64,000 nucleotides of DNA from Rostratula benghalensis (GCA_013399305.1 VXAI01000021.1:1287215-1351214), one strand, 5' to 3'. Shown: positions 49,501 through 61,404, numbered from the stretch's first letter. Made by a program: numbers and translations. Notes: generated from the sequence alone by a model not told the origin.

Positions 49501-51821
49501 ATGACTAGGCTATAGTCTTCACAGGTTTAAAATTCATTTTTTAAATTAAACTTTTTTATCTCTTTCTCCTTTTCTTGTCTCTGCTTGGAATTACAAGGCT
49601 GAGGTTTATTTGTTCAACACGTTACTGTTTACAAGCTTGTCTTTGTGTCTGAGGTCTAGGTACGTAGTTGTTTTGCAGCTTTTAATAGGAATATTTTTAA
49701 TGTAATGACATGCCTCTGTGAACAGAATTTTTAAATCGATAGTATTTCAAAACTTGTTGTCATGGAGTTACTGCGATATGAGGAGTATACAAATGATCTA
49801 GGACTTAATTCTCCATTTAGTAAAGAGTCGCATTTACCCTCATAACTGGCTGTCTTTTTAAAATGATCTACTGACCTGATTAAAGTGTGGATTCTCCAGG
49901 AAATGGAATGCAACAAAATATTTGTTCTAATTCAAGAAAAATAAACCCAAAATTAAGACAAAACAACTCTCTTCTCCTTGCAAATAAATGTTCTTTAATA
50001 GTAGTTGGTCAGAAATGGAAAGTAGCATTAAAAAAAAAACCCCAAACAAACAAAACCCATCCCCCAAAGTAATCTAACAGCAAACGAGATGATTTCCATG
50101 CCACTGGAGAACTGGTGCAACCTGTAATTGCAACTTAAGTGTTAAAGGCTTTCACAGGACAGGGAACAGTCAGATACTTACTGTTTGTTTGAGTCTTAGC
50201 TTCCAGAGGGAAGTAATCACATAAAAGATCAAGGTGTCTCTTTATAAGTGGCTGCAGCAGCCCCAGCTCAAAACCATTCAGTGGTGATTTAGCAGTATAC
50301 TGTTTACACGATACTGTGGCAGGCAGAAAATGAAATTATAGCATGTAAAGAGCATACCTGATAACGCAGGCCTAATATTGGTCATAACTGGGTAGAGGAT
50401 AGTAGAAACACAGCTCCAAGCTGGTACAAACTTTTCTGATCTACTATAGCCCAATGGTAGGATTTTCAGAAATGCTTTACTAGTCCTGCTAGTTTTACTA
50501 GATTTACTAGATTTGGGAGCTTTACCACCAGCTTCATTGCTGTATTATCATCACGATTTAATCACTTCTGAAATCTCATTTCTAGAATCAAAATCCTCTT
50601 AAAGACATAAAGATTTTAAACAATACTTGAAAACCGTGAAATAAGAAATATTACGGTTGTTACTCATTTTGCTGCAGTTCTGTAAATACTCAAAGTAGAC
50701 TAAATTATTATTGTTCTAAGAAATAACTCAGTGTAGTAGTTCCACCTTAATATTTAAAACCTGTATTCTCTTTATTCAACATACCTTCCTATTCTCTTCG
50801 CTATCAAAGCCTAGCTACCTGGCTCCATTAACATACTTTAACTCTCTTCTGCCTCTTCTTCCTGTTTTTAGCTCTTCCATGTATACATCATAACGTCTGC
50901 ATTTTTTCCTCTCCTTCCACTTAAATAATTCTGTTGTTTTGTATAATATGATTAATATAAAGAAAAAACAAAACAGGAACTTCCATTACTATGTTAAAGT
51001 ATTCATCCTGAAAATGTTGCAAATTATAATTTTGGTACCATAATACATATTAAAAATAATTATTCCCTGTATTCTCATAACTCAATAGTCATCTACTAAA
51101 CAATTTTATTTAAGTAAGTTCTTGCCTTCGCCTATGCCAGATGGATGTTTTAGCATTCAGTTATGTTAACTAGCTGGGATTCATTTTTACTACATAAAAT
51201 AAATGTCATCATCCATCAGTAACACATTAAAAGTGCATTTTAATTATTTCATTGACTCCAGAGAAAAGATATTTAGATATTGCCTAAATACTACTTTTAA
51301 ATATTTTAAAATTCTTTTATTTGTGACAATTCTTTGAAATATTTAGCCAACAGTAGAGGTCCAATATCTCTGACCTGAAAAACAGTTCAATATGGCTATG
51401 GAATATATTTGAGACTTTTCTTGTTTTGAAGAGAAAATTATTGAAACGAACTTTGGTTGCTTGGAACAGTTTCTCATTGAACACTGAAGATCAAATTTGG
51501 TTCTTAACAATTTTCTTCCTTGCTTAGCTATTTAATTACATAATACCTCTCTAACTTTTGTTTTGGAATGAAATTGTATAAGTAATGCAGAAATACCATT
51601 TTCTTAGGTTCAGATATATTGGGGTTTCTACTCTCTGCTTTGTTAATGGATAAATAACTACATTATGCCATGATATTTTTTAAAGATTTGGAAATCAGTT
51701 TTTGAAGAAAAACATAATGTACACGAACATGCAGACTCTTGCTTTGCTAAACTCTGTAAATTATGTTTTGCAACTGGCTTCAGGATAACGTCCTGTAACG
51801 CAGGATAACTGAGTTGTGTTA

Positions 51822-51845
51822 CTGAGTTATTCTCTGATAACTCAG
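51822..51845. repeat. Small perfect hairpin, 9-bp arms
   Basis: CTGAGTTAT (51822-51830) and ATAACTCAG (51837-51845) are exact reverse complements around a 6-base loop. A partial direct copy (AGGATAACTGAG) lies just upstream. No function assigned. Confidence 0.75.
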
Positions 51846-53218
51846 ACAATATGTTGGTCATAATTTTAAAGTGGAACACTTATATAAAGAAACACATTTT
51901 TTAACTTTAATATCAAGACTTTACCAGGCTAGTCCTTAAACACTGAGCTTCAAGGGTAGCAATGACATACTTACTTCTATTAGTCATCTTTCTTGCAGGG
52001 TCATTGCAAGAAAGAACAAATTCTCAAAATAGAGAAACCTGGCTCTATTTTGACTAGATGGCGGGAAAGTTTCCTTTGAAATGCTGTTTTTAGCATAGTT
52101 TGTTCATGGGTTTTTTTAGCTAGTTTCTTCTTCTTGCTCTTGGTGGAAGGGGGGGGAAAGCCCAGTTAATACCTTGCTGGTTGAGAAGTTTTGCAAATTC
52201 TCATGTTAATACTTCTGGGTTTTTGTATTCCTAAGAAGATGCCAGATCCCTCATGGGTGTAAATGAGCACGTTACAAGAGCCTACAGTCTTGCTTGTTTA
52301 CACTAGTGAAGGATTTTGCCCAGTTCCCCTACAATACATGCAGCATGACATTTGAATGGAACTGCAATTAGCAGGGTTGTTTTTGTTTAACTTTATTTAG
52401 CACCTTATCTTCCCACAACATTCCTGTCTGAGTACCAGTATCAACCATGAACTCAACATAGCTCTTACTAGTTCTGTTCTATTTTGGGCTAGAAGGAAAA
52501 AAACCCCAGCACTCCAGATCAAAGAACACCCTACTCTTTTGCTCTGGGAAACTAATTGGCACAAAAAAAAGCTCTTATTACCATGACAAATTGATTCACA
52601 CCACAGTTAAGTAAGTCATAATTTAGTCCACTACACAGGAAAGTTATCTAAGCCCTCAAAATAACCTGTTAATAATGGCTAAACACATGCGCCCTTCCAC
52701 AAAGACAAAATGTTGGGTGTTGGTGAGAAACCCGACTTGCAGAGGGTGCAAGTCTGCAGAACTATATTTGCTGTGTTCTAAAATTTGCCCAATTACTCAG
52801 CTATTTGCTCCCTTGTCTTAAAGTAACACCAAGGACTGCAAGGCCTATTGGTTAGGCTCTTATTCCTGTTACTCCTCTTAAAAAGAGCCTCCTGGAGGAG
52901 GATCTCAAGTCCAGCAGGGCTCTGCTGCTCCCAGACACTGAAATTCCACAAAAAGCAAAGAAGCAGTGGGCCCTGAAGGCTCTGGTGGTTCCTAAATGCA
53001 AGTAAGGGGTTGTACCCCATTAACATGCCACAGGCATGGGAAGTACCTCCCTAGTCCCTACCTTGACACCTCCTGAAGTGTGCTGGGCCTTGCTGCACCA
53101 CCTTCATGTAGCCGCCTTGGTGACAAGGGGACAGGTGAAGCAGGTTGAGGTCAGCAATGAGGAGAGTGGCCTGACATGGAGAGGGAATCCAGACTCAAGC
53201 CAGGGCTTGCTGCCCATC

Positions 53219-53825
53219 TGTCCTAGTTTGAGCAGCACAGAACTAATTTATCTTCTAAGGCTTGGGAAAACTGCATTTTTAGAAGACCCTAGTGTTGGAA
53301 TTTGTGAAAATATTTACTTTATAGCCAGATATGGTATGTGGGTTTCAACGTCTCAGTGTTCTTGAGCTAGCCAGGTGCAGGGGTGAAGAGGCGCAAAACA
53401 CAGGAACTTGACCCAAGCTGGCCAACAGGATTATTTCATATATGGAACGTCATGTTCCATATAAATTAGGAAGTTTGTCGAGAAATTCTTTCTCTCCCTT
53501 GATGGCTGAGCCCTTCCCTTCCTCCTGAAGCCGTAGCACTCACAGCATCTGAAATTCTCTGTCCATTGCTGGGAACGCACAGCTTCCTGCTGATAGAATG
53601 GGCTGAGTGTAATCCTTGGATTGTATTGGTATCCAGATCAATACCGGTTCTTCTGTGTTATTAGTGTTAATTACCTAGCCTTATTCTATTAAATCTGTTT
53701 ATATTTTAACCCTTGGATTTCCTTGGGTTTTTCCCTGATTCCTCTTTACCGGGCTGGGGAGGGCTCATCTGCTTACTAGCCGAATAATTGCCTGAATGAC
53801 ACTAAATTATTGTGGGTTCTTCAGA
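53219..53825 (+). mobile_element. Solo LTR abutting the KCNQ1 CpG island
   Basis: The element starts TGTCCTAGTTTGAGCAGCAC and ends at TCAGA, flanked by the perfect 5-bp duplication CCATC (53214-53218 and 53826-53830). U3 contains ACGTCA (447-452 of the 53 kb block) and a TATA box (TATAAAT, 53460-53466). An ATTAAA signal is at 53688-53693. Motif order (GCTGGCCAACAGGATTAT, GTCATG, TATAA, ATTCTATTAAA) parallels the LTR at 23252-23760, so both belong to related avian ERV families; this copy looks more diverged. No internal viral sequence remains. Orientation is the same as KCNQ1, whose ATG is 320 bp downstream. Confidence 0.85.
53440..53466 (+). promoter_or_regulatory. LTR promoter core: 9-bp-arm palindrome with CRE half-site, then TATA box
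   Basis: ATATGGAAC (53440-53448) and GTTCCATAT (53454-53462) are inverted repeats around GTCAT; the centre forms ACGTCA, a CRE half-site. TATAAAT at 53460-53466 overlaps the right arm. This is the expected position of an LTR promoter; transcription would start around 53490 and head toward KCNQ1. Activity is not shown by sequence. Confidence 0.5.
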
Positions 53826-54810
53826 CCATCACCCCGGCCCCTGTCCTCCGGGGCTTGCGGGCAGGGCCTTACGGCAGGTGCAGCCTCGGAGGCGGCGCGC
53901 TGAGGCCGAGGGGCCGCCCCGGCTCCCCCGGCTGAAGTACGGCAGCCCCTGCCGCGCCTCCCGGCGGGCGGTACCGGGACGGCAAGCCCGATCGGGCCCG
54001 CCCCCGCCGCCGCTTCTCCTCACCTTTCCCGGCCAGGAGCCGCCCCCCAGGGGGCCGGGCCAGCGGCGGCGGCGGGAGAGGGAGCCCGGCGGCAGCCCGC
54101 GGCTCCCTGGGGCAGTGCAGTCTCGACACTGGCCTCTCCCAGCCATGTCCTCCAGCTCGCCCCCGGGCGAGCCCAAGAGCCGGAGCCTGGGCCGGCTGTC
54201 ACTGCCCAGGAAAGGTAGCATGACGCCTGGTAAGAAGTCCTTGGCGCTGGAGCTGGCTGAGAGCACCCCTAATGCCCACTACGCCCCGCTCTCCGCTGCC
54301 CAGGGCGGGCAGCCACCGGCGAGCTGCAGCCCGGAGCCGGCTCGGGAGCGGCCGCTGCGCCTGAGGAGCGAGGTGGTGGTTGTGAACGCCGACTGCCCGC
54401 GGCCCCCCGTCAGCCTCGACCCCCGCGTTTCCATCTACAGTCTCCGCAAACCCCTGCTGAGCCGCAGCAGCGTCCAGGGCAGGGTCTACAACTTCTTGGA
54501 GCGGCCCACGGGATGGAAGTGCTTCGTCTACCACTTCACCGTGTGAGTAGTCCCCAGCCGGGCCCACCTGCTCCTCAGCCCCTTGTCCCGGCCAGCCGTG
54601 GCCACCCCGCTGCCGGGGAACCCGTCTCCTGGCGCGGCCATCGGTGCGAGCGGCTCTGGGGGCTGCCCCTCACGCCTGCCTGCCCTGCTCGAAGCCTGAG
54701 GTGGCGGCCGCCGCCGTGCCCCCTCCCAGCCTTCCCTCACGGGGCTCGGCCCAGGCGGGAGAGCGGCAGCCCCGTCCGTCTCGGAGCTTTCCAGACTAAC
54801 CCGGTGCTCA
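53826..54810 (+). promoter_or_regulatory. KCNQ1: CpG island covering the KCNQ1 5' end
   Basis: GC content and CpG density rise sharply immediately after the LTR and its target duplication, and fall back to AT-rich sequence by about 54820. The island holds GC-box-like CCGCCCCCG (for example GGGCCCGCCCCCGCCGCCGC near 53994), no clear TATA box, the start codon and the first donor site. It is a typical broad TATA-less promoter; the exact start site cannot be read. Confidence 0.8.
54145..54542 (+). CDS. KCNQ1: KCNQ1 (Kv7.1) coding exon 1
   Basis: This exon encodes the cytosolic N-terminus and approach to S1 of the voltage-gated K+ channel that, with KCNE1, gives cardiac IKs and, with other KCNE subunits, epithelial K+ currents. 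The ATG at 54145 has G at -3 and starts MSSSSPP, aligned with human MAAASSPP. Conserved landmarks: [17 protein letters not shown] (human LELAEG), the block [14 protein letters not shown] (about residues 87-100), then [20 protein letters not shown] at about 110-129. The exon ends after 398 bases in phase 2 with donor GTGAGT (54543), the same phase as human exon 1 (386 coding bases). The central alanine/proline-rich stretch of human is replaced by a different sequence. The upstream frame is open to 53806 but lacks ATG. It is transcribed away from TRPM5. Confidence 0.97.
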
Positions 54811-57800
54811 AGGTTTAAACCTCTTGCAGATAACAGTCTTCTGAGCTGGTAGTGTTTGTGAGGTGATTTTTTTTCCCCACAAGTGTGAAGCGAAGCAAAG
54901 CAAAACAAAAAGTGACACTCCAGGGGAAAATTTCCTTTATTTTAATCAGAAATGTTGTATTTTGGGTCAGGAGCTCTTAGGTATCAGATTGAGTAGGAAC
55001 TGGCATCAGGCCGTTTTCTTCAGAAAGTTACCATTCCTTCTGAGTGTGGAAATGAAGGAGGTAACAGTGTTGTCCGTTCTGTAGTAATTTTTAATGCAGT
55101 GATTCCTGATTTTTCCAGCTCACTGCACAGCATCTATTTCTGACTGAATAGGTGTGTTATCAGTGTTACAGCCCTGTTGGAGGAGAAGGAGGGACAGGTG
55201 ATGTTCCTTCTTCCTTGCTTCTGTTGCTCCTAGCTCTAACTTCTTGTCCTATTGAGTATGAATGCCGTCACTGTTACTTTTAGGTGGGAACAAGGAATGA
55301 CAGTGTTTGGAGGATGTTAAAGCTGCAGGTGAGTTGAAAACTGCTTTGGGTGTAATATACACTGTGGAGGGCAGCATCCCACCCTGGTAGGTCTGTGGTG
55401 CACAAGGATCTCAACAAGTGCCTTTGAGAGAAGTCAGCACCTTTTAAGCCAGATGTTGCGGAAGGCTTGTGTGACCCTTGAGCAATGTAGGTAATAAGGT
55501 CAGGCAGAATCATGGTGTCTGTTTATTGTATGCATGCACAAACACACATGTATACATATAGACACTACTACTGTATACATGCTTGTTACATCAGAGGTAA
55601 AGATATTTTATGGTCAAAATCCTAAACCAAAATACTTTGATAAAAATCAAGTTTTATGATCTGATTAGCGTATTCGTATTATAAATTCTATCTCTAAGTA
55701 GCTAATATTTTAAGTCAAAGTGCTTACATCTTGCATTTGAGGATTCTGGAGACTTTAGGTGGTCAGGTAAGTGGTACCAGCTTTATTTTAGTGGAGGGAA
55801 AACAGCTGTCATCTGAATGTGTTTAATTGGGAGGTGACTGTGTGCAGCTGCTGAAATAATTGTGGGCTCCATTCTCTTTAGTGTTCTGATAATGCCATTA
55901 GATGACAAAACACCTAATGGCCATAATTACAAAGTGTCTAATAGTTGTGGTTGAACAGCATAAAATACTTTCAGGAATAGCAGTTCCCCCCTAAAAAGGA
56001 GTTTTAGGCAGCCATCTTTTGTGGTTTCTGACCTCTTTCAGGTGTCTGAAATTACACATGGATGGGACAATAAATTGCGTTTGATATCTTAACTAACCTT
56101 CTCTAAACCTTAAGCCTAGGAAAATCCTGGAAAAAGCCTGTTGGATCCCTTTGTTTAGATAAGATTCTGGCCTGAATTTTACCCTACCCCCTGTTCCCCC
56201 CACCCCCTCCGCCAAGTATTAGCAGTGTGGATTAATACTACCTGGGCAAAAATTAAGATTTTGTCATCCTGCTTGAGGAAAGAGATTGTAATACATATGG
56301 TAAGTCTGTCTGTCTCTCTCCCCAGTACACACTTATCCATGGTGTAACATCAGCCACAGCGTTTCCCATCTACCCAGCAGAGTTCTTCTGATGCAACGGA
56401 GAATGACATGGGCAGTAAATATTCTCAAGCCTCTTACTAAGCATTGTGCAAATTCCTTCTCTTAAGACTCAGAAGAAACAGAAGAGGGTACTAACACCCA
56501 CTTAGGTTTCTTGCAGGGCGATCTGTGAGTCCCATGTGTGTATTTTTAGGCAGCCTCGTTCTGACTTCCACCAGCAGAGGGAATTGAGTCTGTCCTGTCC
56601 GCAGTCATCCCAGCTTCTCTCCCTATTTATGTGTGAGATAAGGCTGCACCTGCTAAATAATGTTTTCGGTTACTGATCTTTGGCCCAGTCCTTTCCAACT
56701 CTCTTCCTTTTCTGAGCTCCCAAAGCAACTTCCCGGGATGCTTTCTGCTGCAACCAGGAATGCTCTCTGTGAGCACAGCCCCTACCAGCCAGATGCTTGA
56801 GCACTGGTGGGTTAATACTTGCTACAAAGCAGAAGTCTGTTACTAAAAATCAACTGACAGGGCAGTTTGTCCAGTTCAGAGAAGCTGTTGTGTGTCAGCC
56901 TCTACTCTTGGAGGAGGTGTGGGACCTGATTTTTGCATGTGGTTTTCTAGCTTTTTGCAAGCAGTTGGTTACAAGTGAGGAACTGCAGAGCTAAAAAGGA
57001 CTCGGACTTGTAAGACACCACCTCCTACCTCCCCCTGCCTGGTCACCTGTGCATTTTTCTCCCACAGGAGGAATTAACTTGATTATTTTGTCAGCGTACA
57101 AACAGACTTTCATAGGGAGCTAAGATAGGTTTTACCTGCCTACCTGTCTCTCCTGCCAAAATGAGTTAAGAGACTGATGTCACTTGTCTCTGTGACTCCC
57201 TCTCCTGGCTACCTTCTGCTTTACTCTGGGGTCTTTCAGCTGCCTGGGAGGTCTCCTTTGCTATCTTTTGTTCAGAGGGGAGGTAAAAGGGAAGAGCAGT
57301 GGTGTTAAATCCAGGCACAAGGATCTCAACTGAGTAGGGGGTCCTGGACAAGATTTAGCCCAAAGATGGGAGCAAGGAGCACTGTGGTGGTCATCATTTT
57401 CTGTTGCACTGTTCTGCGTTGTATGGTTTGTGTGGTTGTGTTCTTAATTATATGGTGAAATCATAAAATTTAGAAACAACTCCTGGAATAGTCAATGTAA
57501 CTTGTTCTGGACCTGTATCTCTGGCTGGTTGTTGAAACACTGTTTATCAAGCGAAAAGCTACATCTACTGATTGCCTGTCACACCCTTTTCCTGCTCAGG
57601 AATCTTAGTGGCATCTAGAACACTAACAGCTAAGAACTGATACTCAGAACTGTTTTCCCTCAGTTTTGTATTATAACACTTAGAAAAGGGAAGTTGAGCA
57701 CTAAGCTTTAATCACAGATTCTATTGTTGGTATGTTTGTGTCATGTTGTTTAGATTGCTGTACGTTTTGGTGTGCTGCAAAGCCCCTTCCCTGCCCCTTC

Positions 57801-59603
57801 CAAAGGATGGAATCTGGCTATCTCGTACAGCAATAGGGGATTGCTCTGCTAGATCAGGCCAATGACCTGTTTATTTCTAAACTGATATTTCTTTCGAAAG
57901 GTAACTGAAATACCTCTTTTCCAAGGTACAAAATGTATATTCTTTCTCTCGTGTTGATGTTTTTAATCTTCAAGGATAATTGGATATCACGGTTGCTGAT
58001 TAAAGCAATCGAACTCTACAGAGGTCTTTTCTGAGCTTTGTCTTATTTACTTAGACCAAAGAGCAGAAATGACTGAAGTGAGCAGAGTAAGAAATGAATT
58101 ATTGTACCTCATTTATACTGTTTTTTTACAGTCTGTGAAAATAGCCTGTACGGGGAGAAGGAATGGGGAAACTGCTATTAATTTATCACTCAAAAAATGG
58201 CCTAAAAATACTAGTGGAGATGATAGAAACTTTTATTTTAGCTACATGACTTGGTTTGATGTTGTATTAAATTTCTTTAAAATACACGAAGTATATAGTA
58301 TATGTACATTTTACACTCAATTCTACCAGAGCAAGTGAATTGTGCTTGAAAGCTGAAGATTTACATATGTGGCTTCTGCAAACAAAACTGATGATTGCTT
58401 GGAAACCCAGATTTTGCAAGCAAGAGCTTGCCCTGTGGTATGGCTGCATGGATGGTTATGTCCTGTCAGAGCCTCCAAATCCCCCTTGGCTGTCAGAGGT
58501 GAGGAAGTGACTGAGTGCCACTGTTCTCAATGACCTTCAGAGCTAGGGCATCTTATCACACATACTGGAGTAATGCACCTTGGGGTAGTGGTTTTGAGAG
58601 GTGAAATGTTCTGTGGTTTTACAAATCAAGTTTTCAGGCTATGTGAAAGGAGGTGAAGGGACAAAACAAAGTTAAATTCTGTCCTCGTAGTGGCCTGCTG
58701 AAATCCTGAGTCTGTCCCAGTGTTGGAAATGTCTGTAAAGAATAAGTGAAGTCTTCAGATATTTTATTTTTTTATAAAAATAATTTAGATTCAAGTGCAT
58801 GAGGGAAGAGTTTCTTCTCCCCCCTTCAGGTAATTTAAAATCGAACATCTTAAAATGTGCCTGAAGAAAATTAAATTATGAGCATTCTGGTGTTCTCAAT
58901 TTCTCTTGTTCTCAATATGGCAAATGATGCTTTCTGGCAACATATGCTGCATGTTGACTCCTCACCTTCTTTGAAGTGTGGGCTGTTAGCAGGAGGAACA
59001 ACTCGGAAACTGATGGACCATTGGCCTCTTGTGGTATGACAGCACTCCTTTGTTGCCGTGCAAGATAATCAGCTTCTATCTTACCTTTGCAGGAGTGTAC
59101 CTGGTTCAATTTACTTTGCCTTTGTATACGTGTGGTTTAATCAGCACTGATTGTCATTGAGTTTGTTCAAACCTCAAGATGTTTACATAAGCTTGGGCTG
59201 GCTGGTGGCTGAGATTTGGAAGACTGGTCTCTTTCTACAGGCAAACTCTCAGAAGTGTGGCTACGTGTGTACGCATGCGAAGATAAGAAGCAAGGAAAGA
59301 TAGAATATTCCAGTTGTGTGTGCATTGGGCCTTATGGTAATCAATTCTCAAAGGTGCTGCCGCGTTTACATAGTGCTGTTTACATGCAATACTGTGAGGA
59401 AGAAGCGTAATTCCAGTTTAAAATCCCATTATTGTCATGTTTCCCAATGAACTGAAGCACACTTCCAAACCTACTGGTTCATGCTCAGTGTGCAAAATGT
59501 TGAGGAGGGGGCAAGATCCATAAAATGTGTATGTGCATGTGTTCACACGTAAATTTTGTTTAAGACTGAGTAAACAGAGTGAAAAAAGGGATAAAGCATA
59601 CAA

Positions 59604-59628
59604 AGTACTATGTTTTGAACATAGTACT
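59604..59628. repeat. Perfect palindrome, 11-bp arms, 3-base spacer
   Basis: AGTACTATGTT (59604-59614) and AACATAGTACT (59618-59628) are exact reverse complements around TTG. It is intronic in KCNQ1; no known element. Confidence 0.85.
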
Positions 59629-60445
59629 GTTTAGAAGTGTTCAGATTTTTTACTGTTTAGGATATTTAGTGATTTTTTTTTTGTGTGTGTGTGTGACTTG
59701 GAGTCAGATGTTCAGACTATTACTTCTGTTTTTAAAAAGAAGATTTAAATCCTTCAAAATAAGCATGGCTTGTCTAATTGGAAGGAAAGAAAAAAAAATT
59801 GGTGACAGTCCTATTCTTTCTGCTACAGTCAATCTCAGGAAGACCCAGGCTTAGGGTTTTTTTCTGTTTTGCTAAAAATGAGGTATTTTAGTTGAAGTCA
59901 AAAGGACCTCCTTGTTTTTGGTATGTTTGAGAGACAGATTATGCTGCTTATCATGCAGAGGCTGGTGTGAACAAATGTTTGGTTTATTTCTTTATGACCA
60001 CTGTCTATGAGCTCCTGCAACCAGTGCCTAGTGTTTATTTGTACTACTGGAGCCCAGCACTCCCATTCCTTCACGCTAGACACAATTGTAGTAAGAGGAA
60101 TCTGCCACTTTGTCGCTTCATGTTATCAAAAGCATGGTGTGCTACAGCTATGCAGTGGCTTATATAGATCTTTGAGGTCACACACACCCTCAAGGACTAC
60201 AGTTGGGGAAAAATTAAGTGGAAACAAGTTGATATTTTGTAGGTGCAATTTTTTTTTTTTCCTTCTTTTTTCCCCCCTCAGGCCTGCTCCACGGTCTGCT
60301 GTTGATTTGCAGCAGAGTAGACATATTAGCAGCCTAGTACTGTGTATATCTCAATATGCCTGGTAACGCTTTTATCTCAGATAAAAAGGAATTTGAAAGT
60401 CAACTTCACATATTTCCAGAGAGGAGGGAAGCCCCTTTGCCTGTC

Positions 60446-60973
60446 CTATTCCTGGAGCTGGTTGTACACGTATGACAGTGCACTAAGGTTTAGCAGCTGC
60501 TGTGGCAGGGTCAGCCCTGTTTGCTGATCAGCCAGATACTGAAGTTTTGAGTCTTGGCAGATTTCAGATACGAGTGAGGCAAAGTAGCGGTTTTGCTGCT
60601 CCCTCTTTCTCTGCCACATGCCACAGCTCAGCCTCTTAGCTAGAATATTGCGTGAAGGTGCTTCTTTGGGATTTGTAAGATTGACATAGGGTTTGGGTTG
60701 GCCAGTGTTAGCTCTGCACTCTTGCCTTGTGCCATATTTCCCAATCTGAAACTTGACAGAAGTTTCATTTTTTGCTGAGGACTCTCTGGCTGTCCTGTGA
60801 CTGAGACCAAACCAAGTCTGTGCCAAGAAGACCTCAGGAGATACAGGAGAAGCTCTCAGAATAACAGTAGTAACTGCATAATTGACTAAAAATGAAACGA
60901 AAATTAATTGTCCACGTTTATTCAGTAATTGACTGTCATTGGAAAGAAAAGCAGTATTGGAAACCAGATCTGC
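60446..60973 (-). other. Stop-free 175-codon frame in KCNQ1 intron 1, coding status unknown
   Basis: The frame is open from just after a TGA at 60974-60976 to a TAG at 60446-60448, with only one in-frame ATG (late, before WQRKREQQ). The composition is protein-like: polar, Q/N/S-rich, with helix-like stretches such as RYFASLVSEICQDSKLQYLA and LTLPQQLLNLSALSYVYNQL at the C-terminus. I recognise no family. It could be a terminal exon of an unrecognised antisense gene, a retrocopy fragment, or chance. The nearest acceptor-like AG (GAGCAG at about 60971-60976) has a poor pyrimidine tract. Confidence 0.2.
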
Positions 60974-61404
60974 TCAATGTCAACCACTAGTAATTCATGT
61001 CTGGAAGTCACTTTGACTAAATCTTTGCATCATCTGTTGCATTAAATGATTGCTGCATGAAAGTGATTGTAGAAACGTATTTTGATTGTTGAAGGGGAAG
61101 AAAAGTGAAAAGCTGTGTATCTTTTTAATGAAATAACTATTAAAGGCACACAGTATCTCTAGTAATAAGTACGAAAATTCAGTTTCTGTTCTGAAATAGG
61201 TAGAATGACATGGTTGGCTACTTGAAAAAAATCCTGAATGTCCTCTTGACCTGTGGGCAGACAACAGAAGCCGAGTGAGGGGAGGGAGTTCTGTGGGGAC
61301 AAAGAAAGACTTTGTAATTGTACTGATGTTTAGGTTTTTGAGTATCTGATGGAAGCAGAAAGCTGTGAACTTCTGAACACTAATGCTCGGTGGAGACAGG
61401 CTGC

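Larger units (their letters stand above)
28839..53218. other. TRPM5-KCNQ1 intergenic region, no convincing gene
   Basis: About 24 kb between the 5' ends of the two divergent genes. Reading both strands gave no ORF with recognisable domains or spliced homology to known proteins. Contents seen: CA microsatellite (30400), a pyrimidine-rich tract (about 33265-33420), a CR1-like remnant (about 34060-34640), a short GTG run (36547-36562), an orphan 184-codon ORF (38085-38639), a GT run (about 38737-38758), a MIR-type SINE (about 43440-43575), AT-rich short repeats near 47705-47780, and a small hairpin at 51822-51845. The remainder is unique AT-rich sequence. Enhancers or lncRNAs cannot be ruled out. 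Confidence 0.7.

Noticed and set aside
53812..54546. A 244-codon frame as the full KCNQ1 exon 1 product
   Set aside because: Its first codon at 53812 is GTG, inside the LTR; the first ATG in frame is 54145, which also aligns with the human start. The stop at 54544 lies in the intron, past the GTGAGT donor.
53829..54908. Minus-strand frames of 86-145 codons opposite KCNQ1 exon 1
   Set aside because: Antisense shadows in a GC-rich island, proline/arginine/glycine-rich, no recognisable family.
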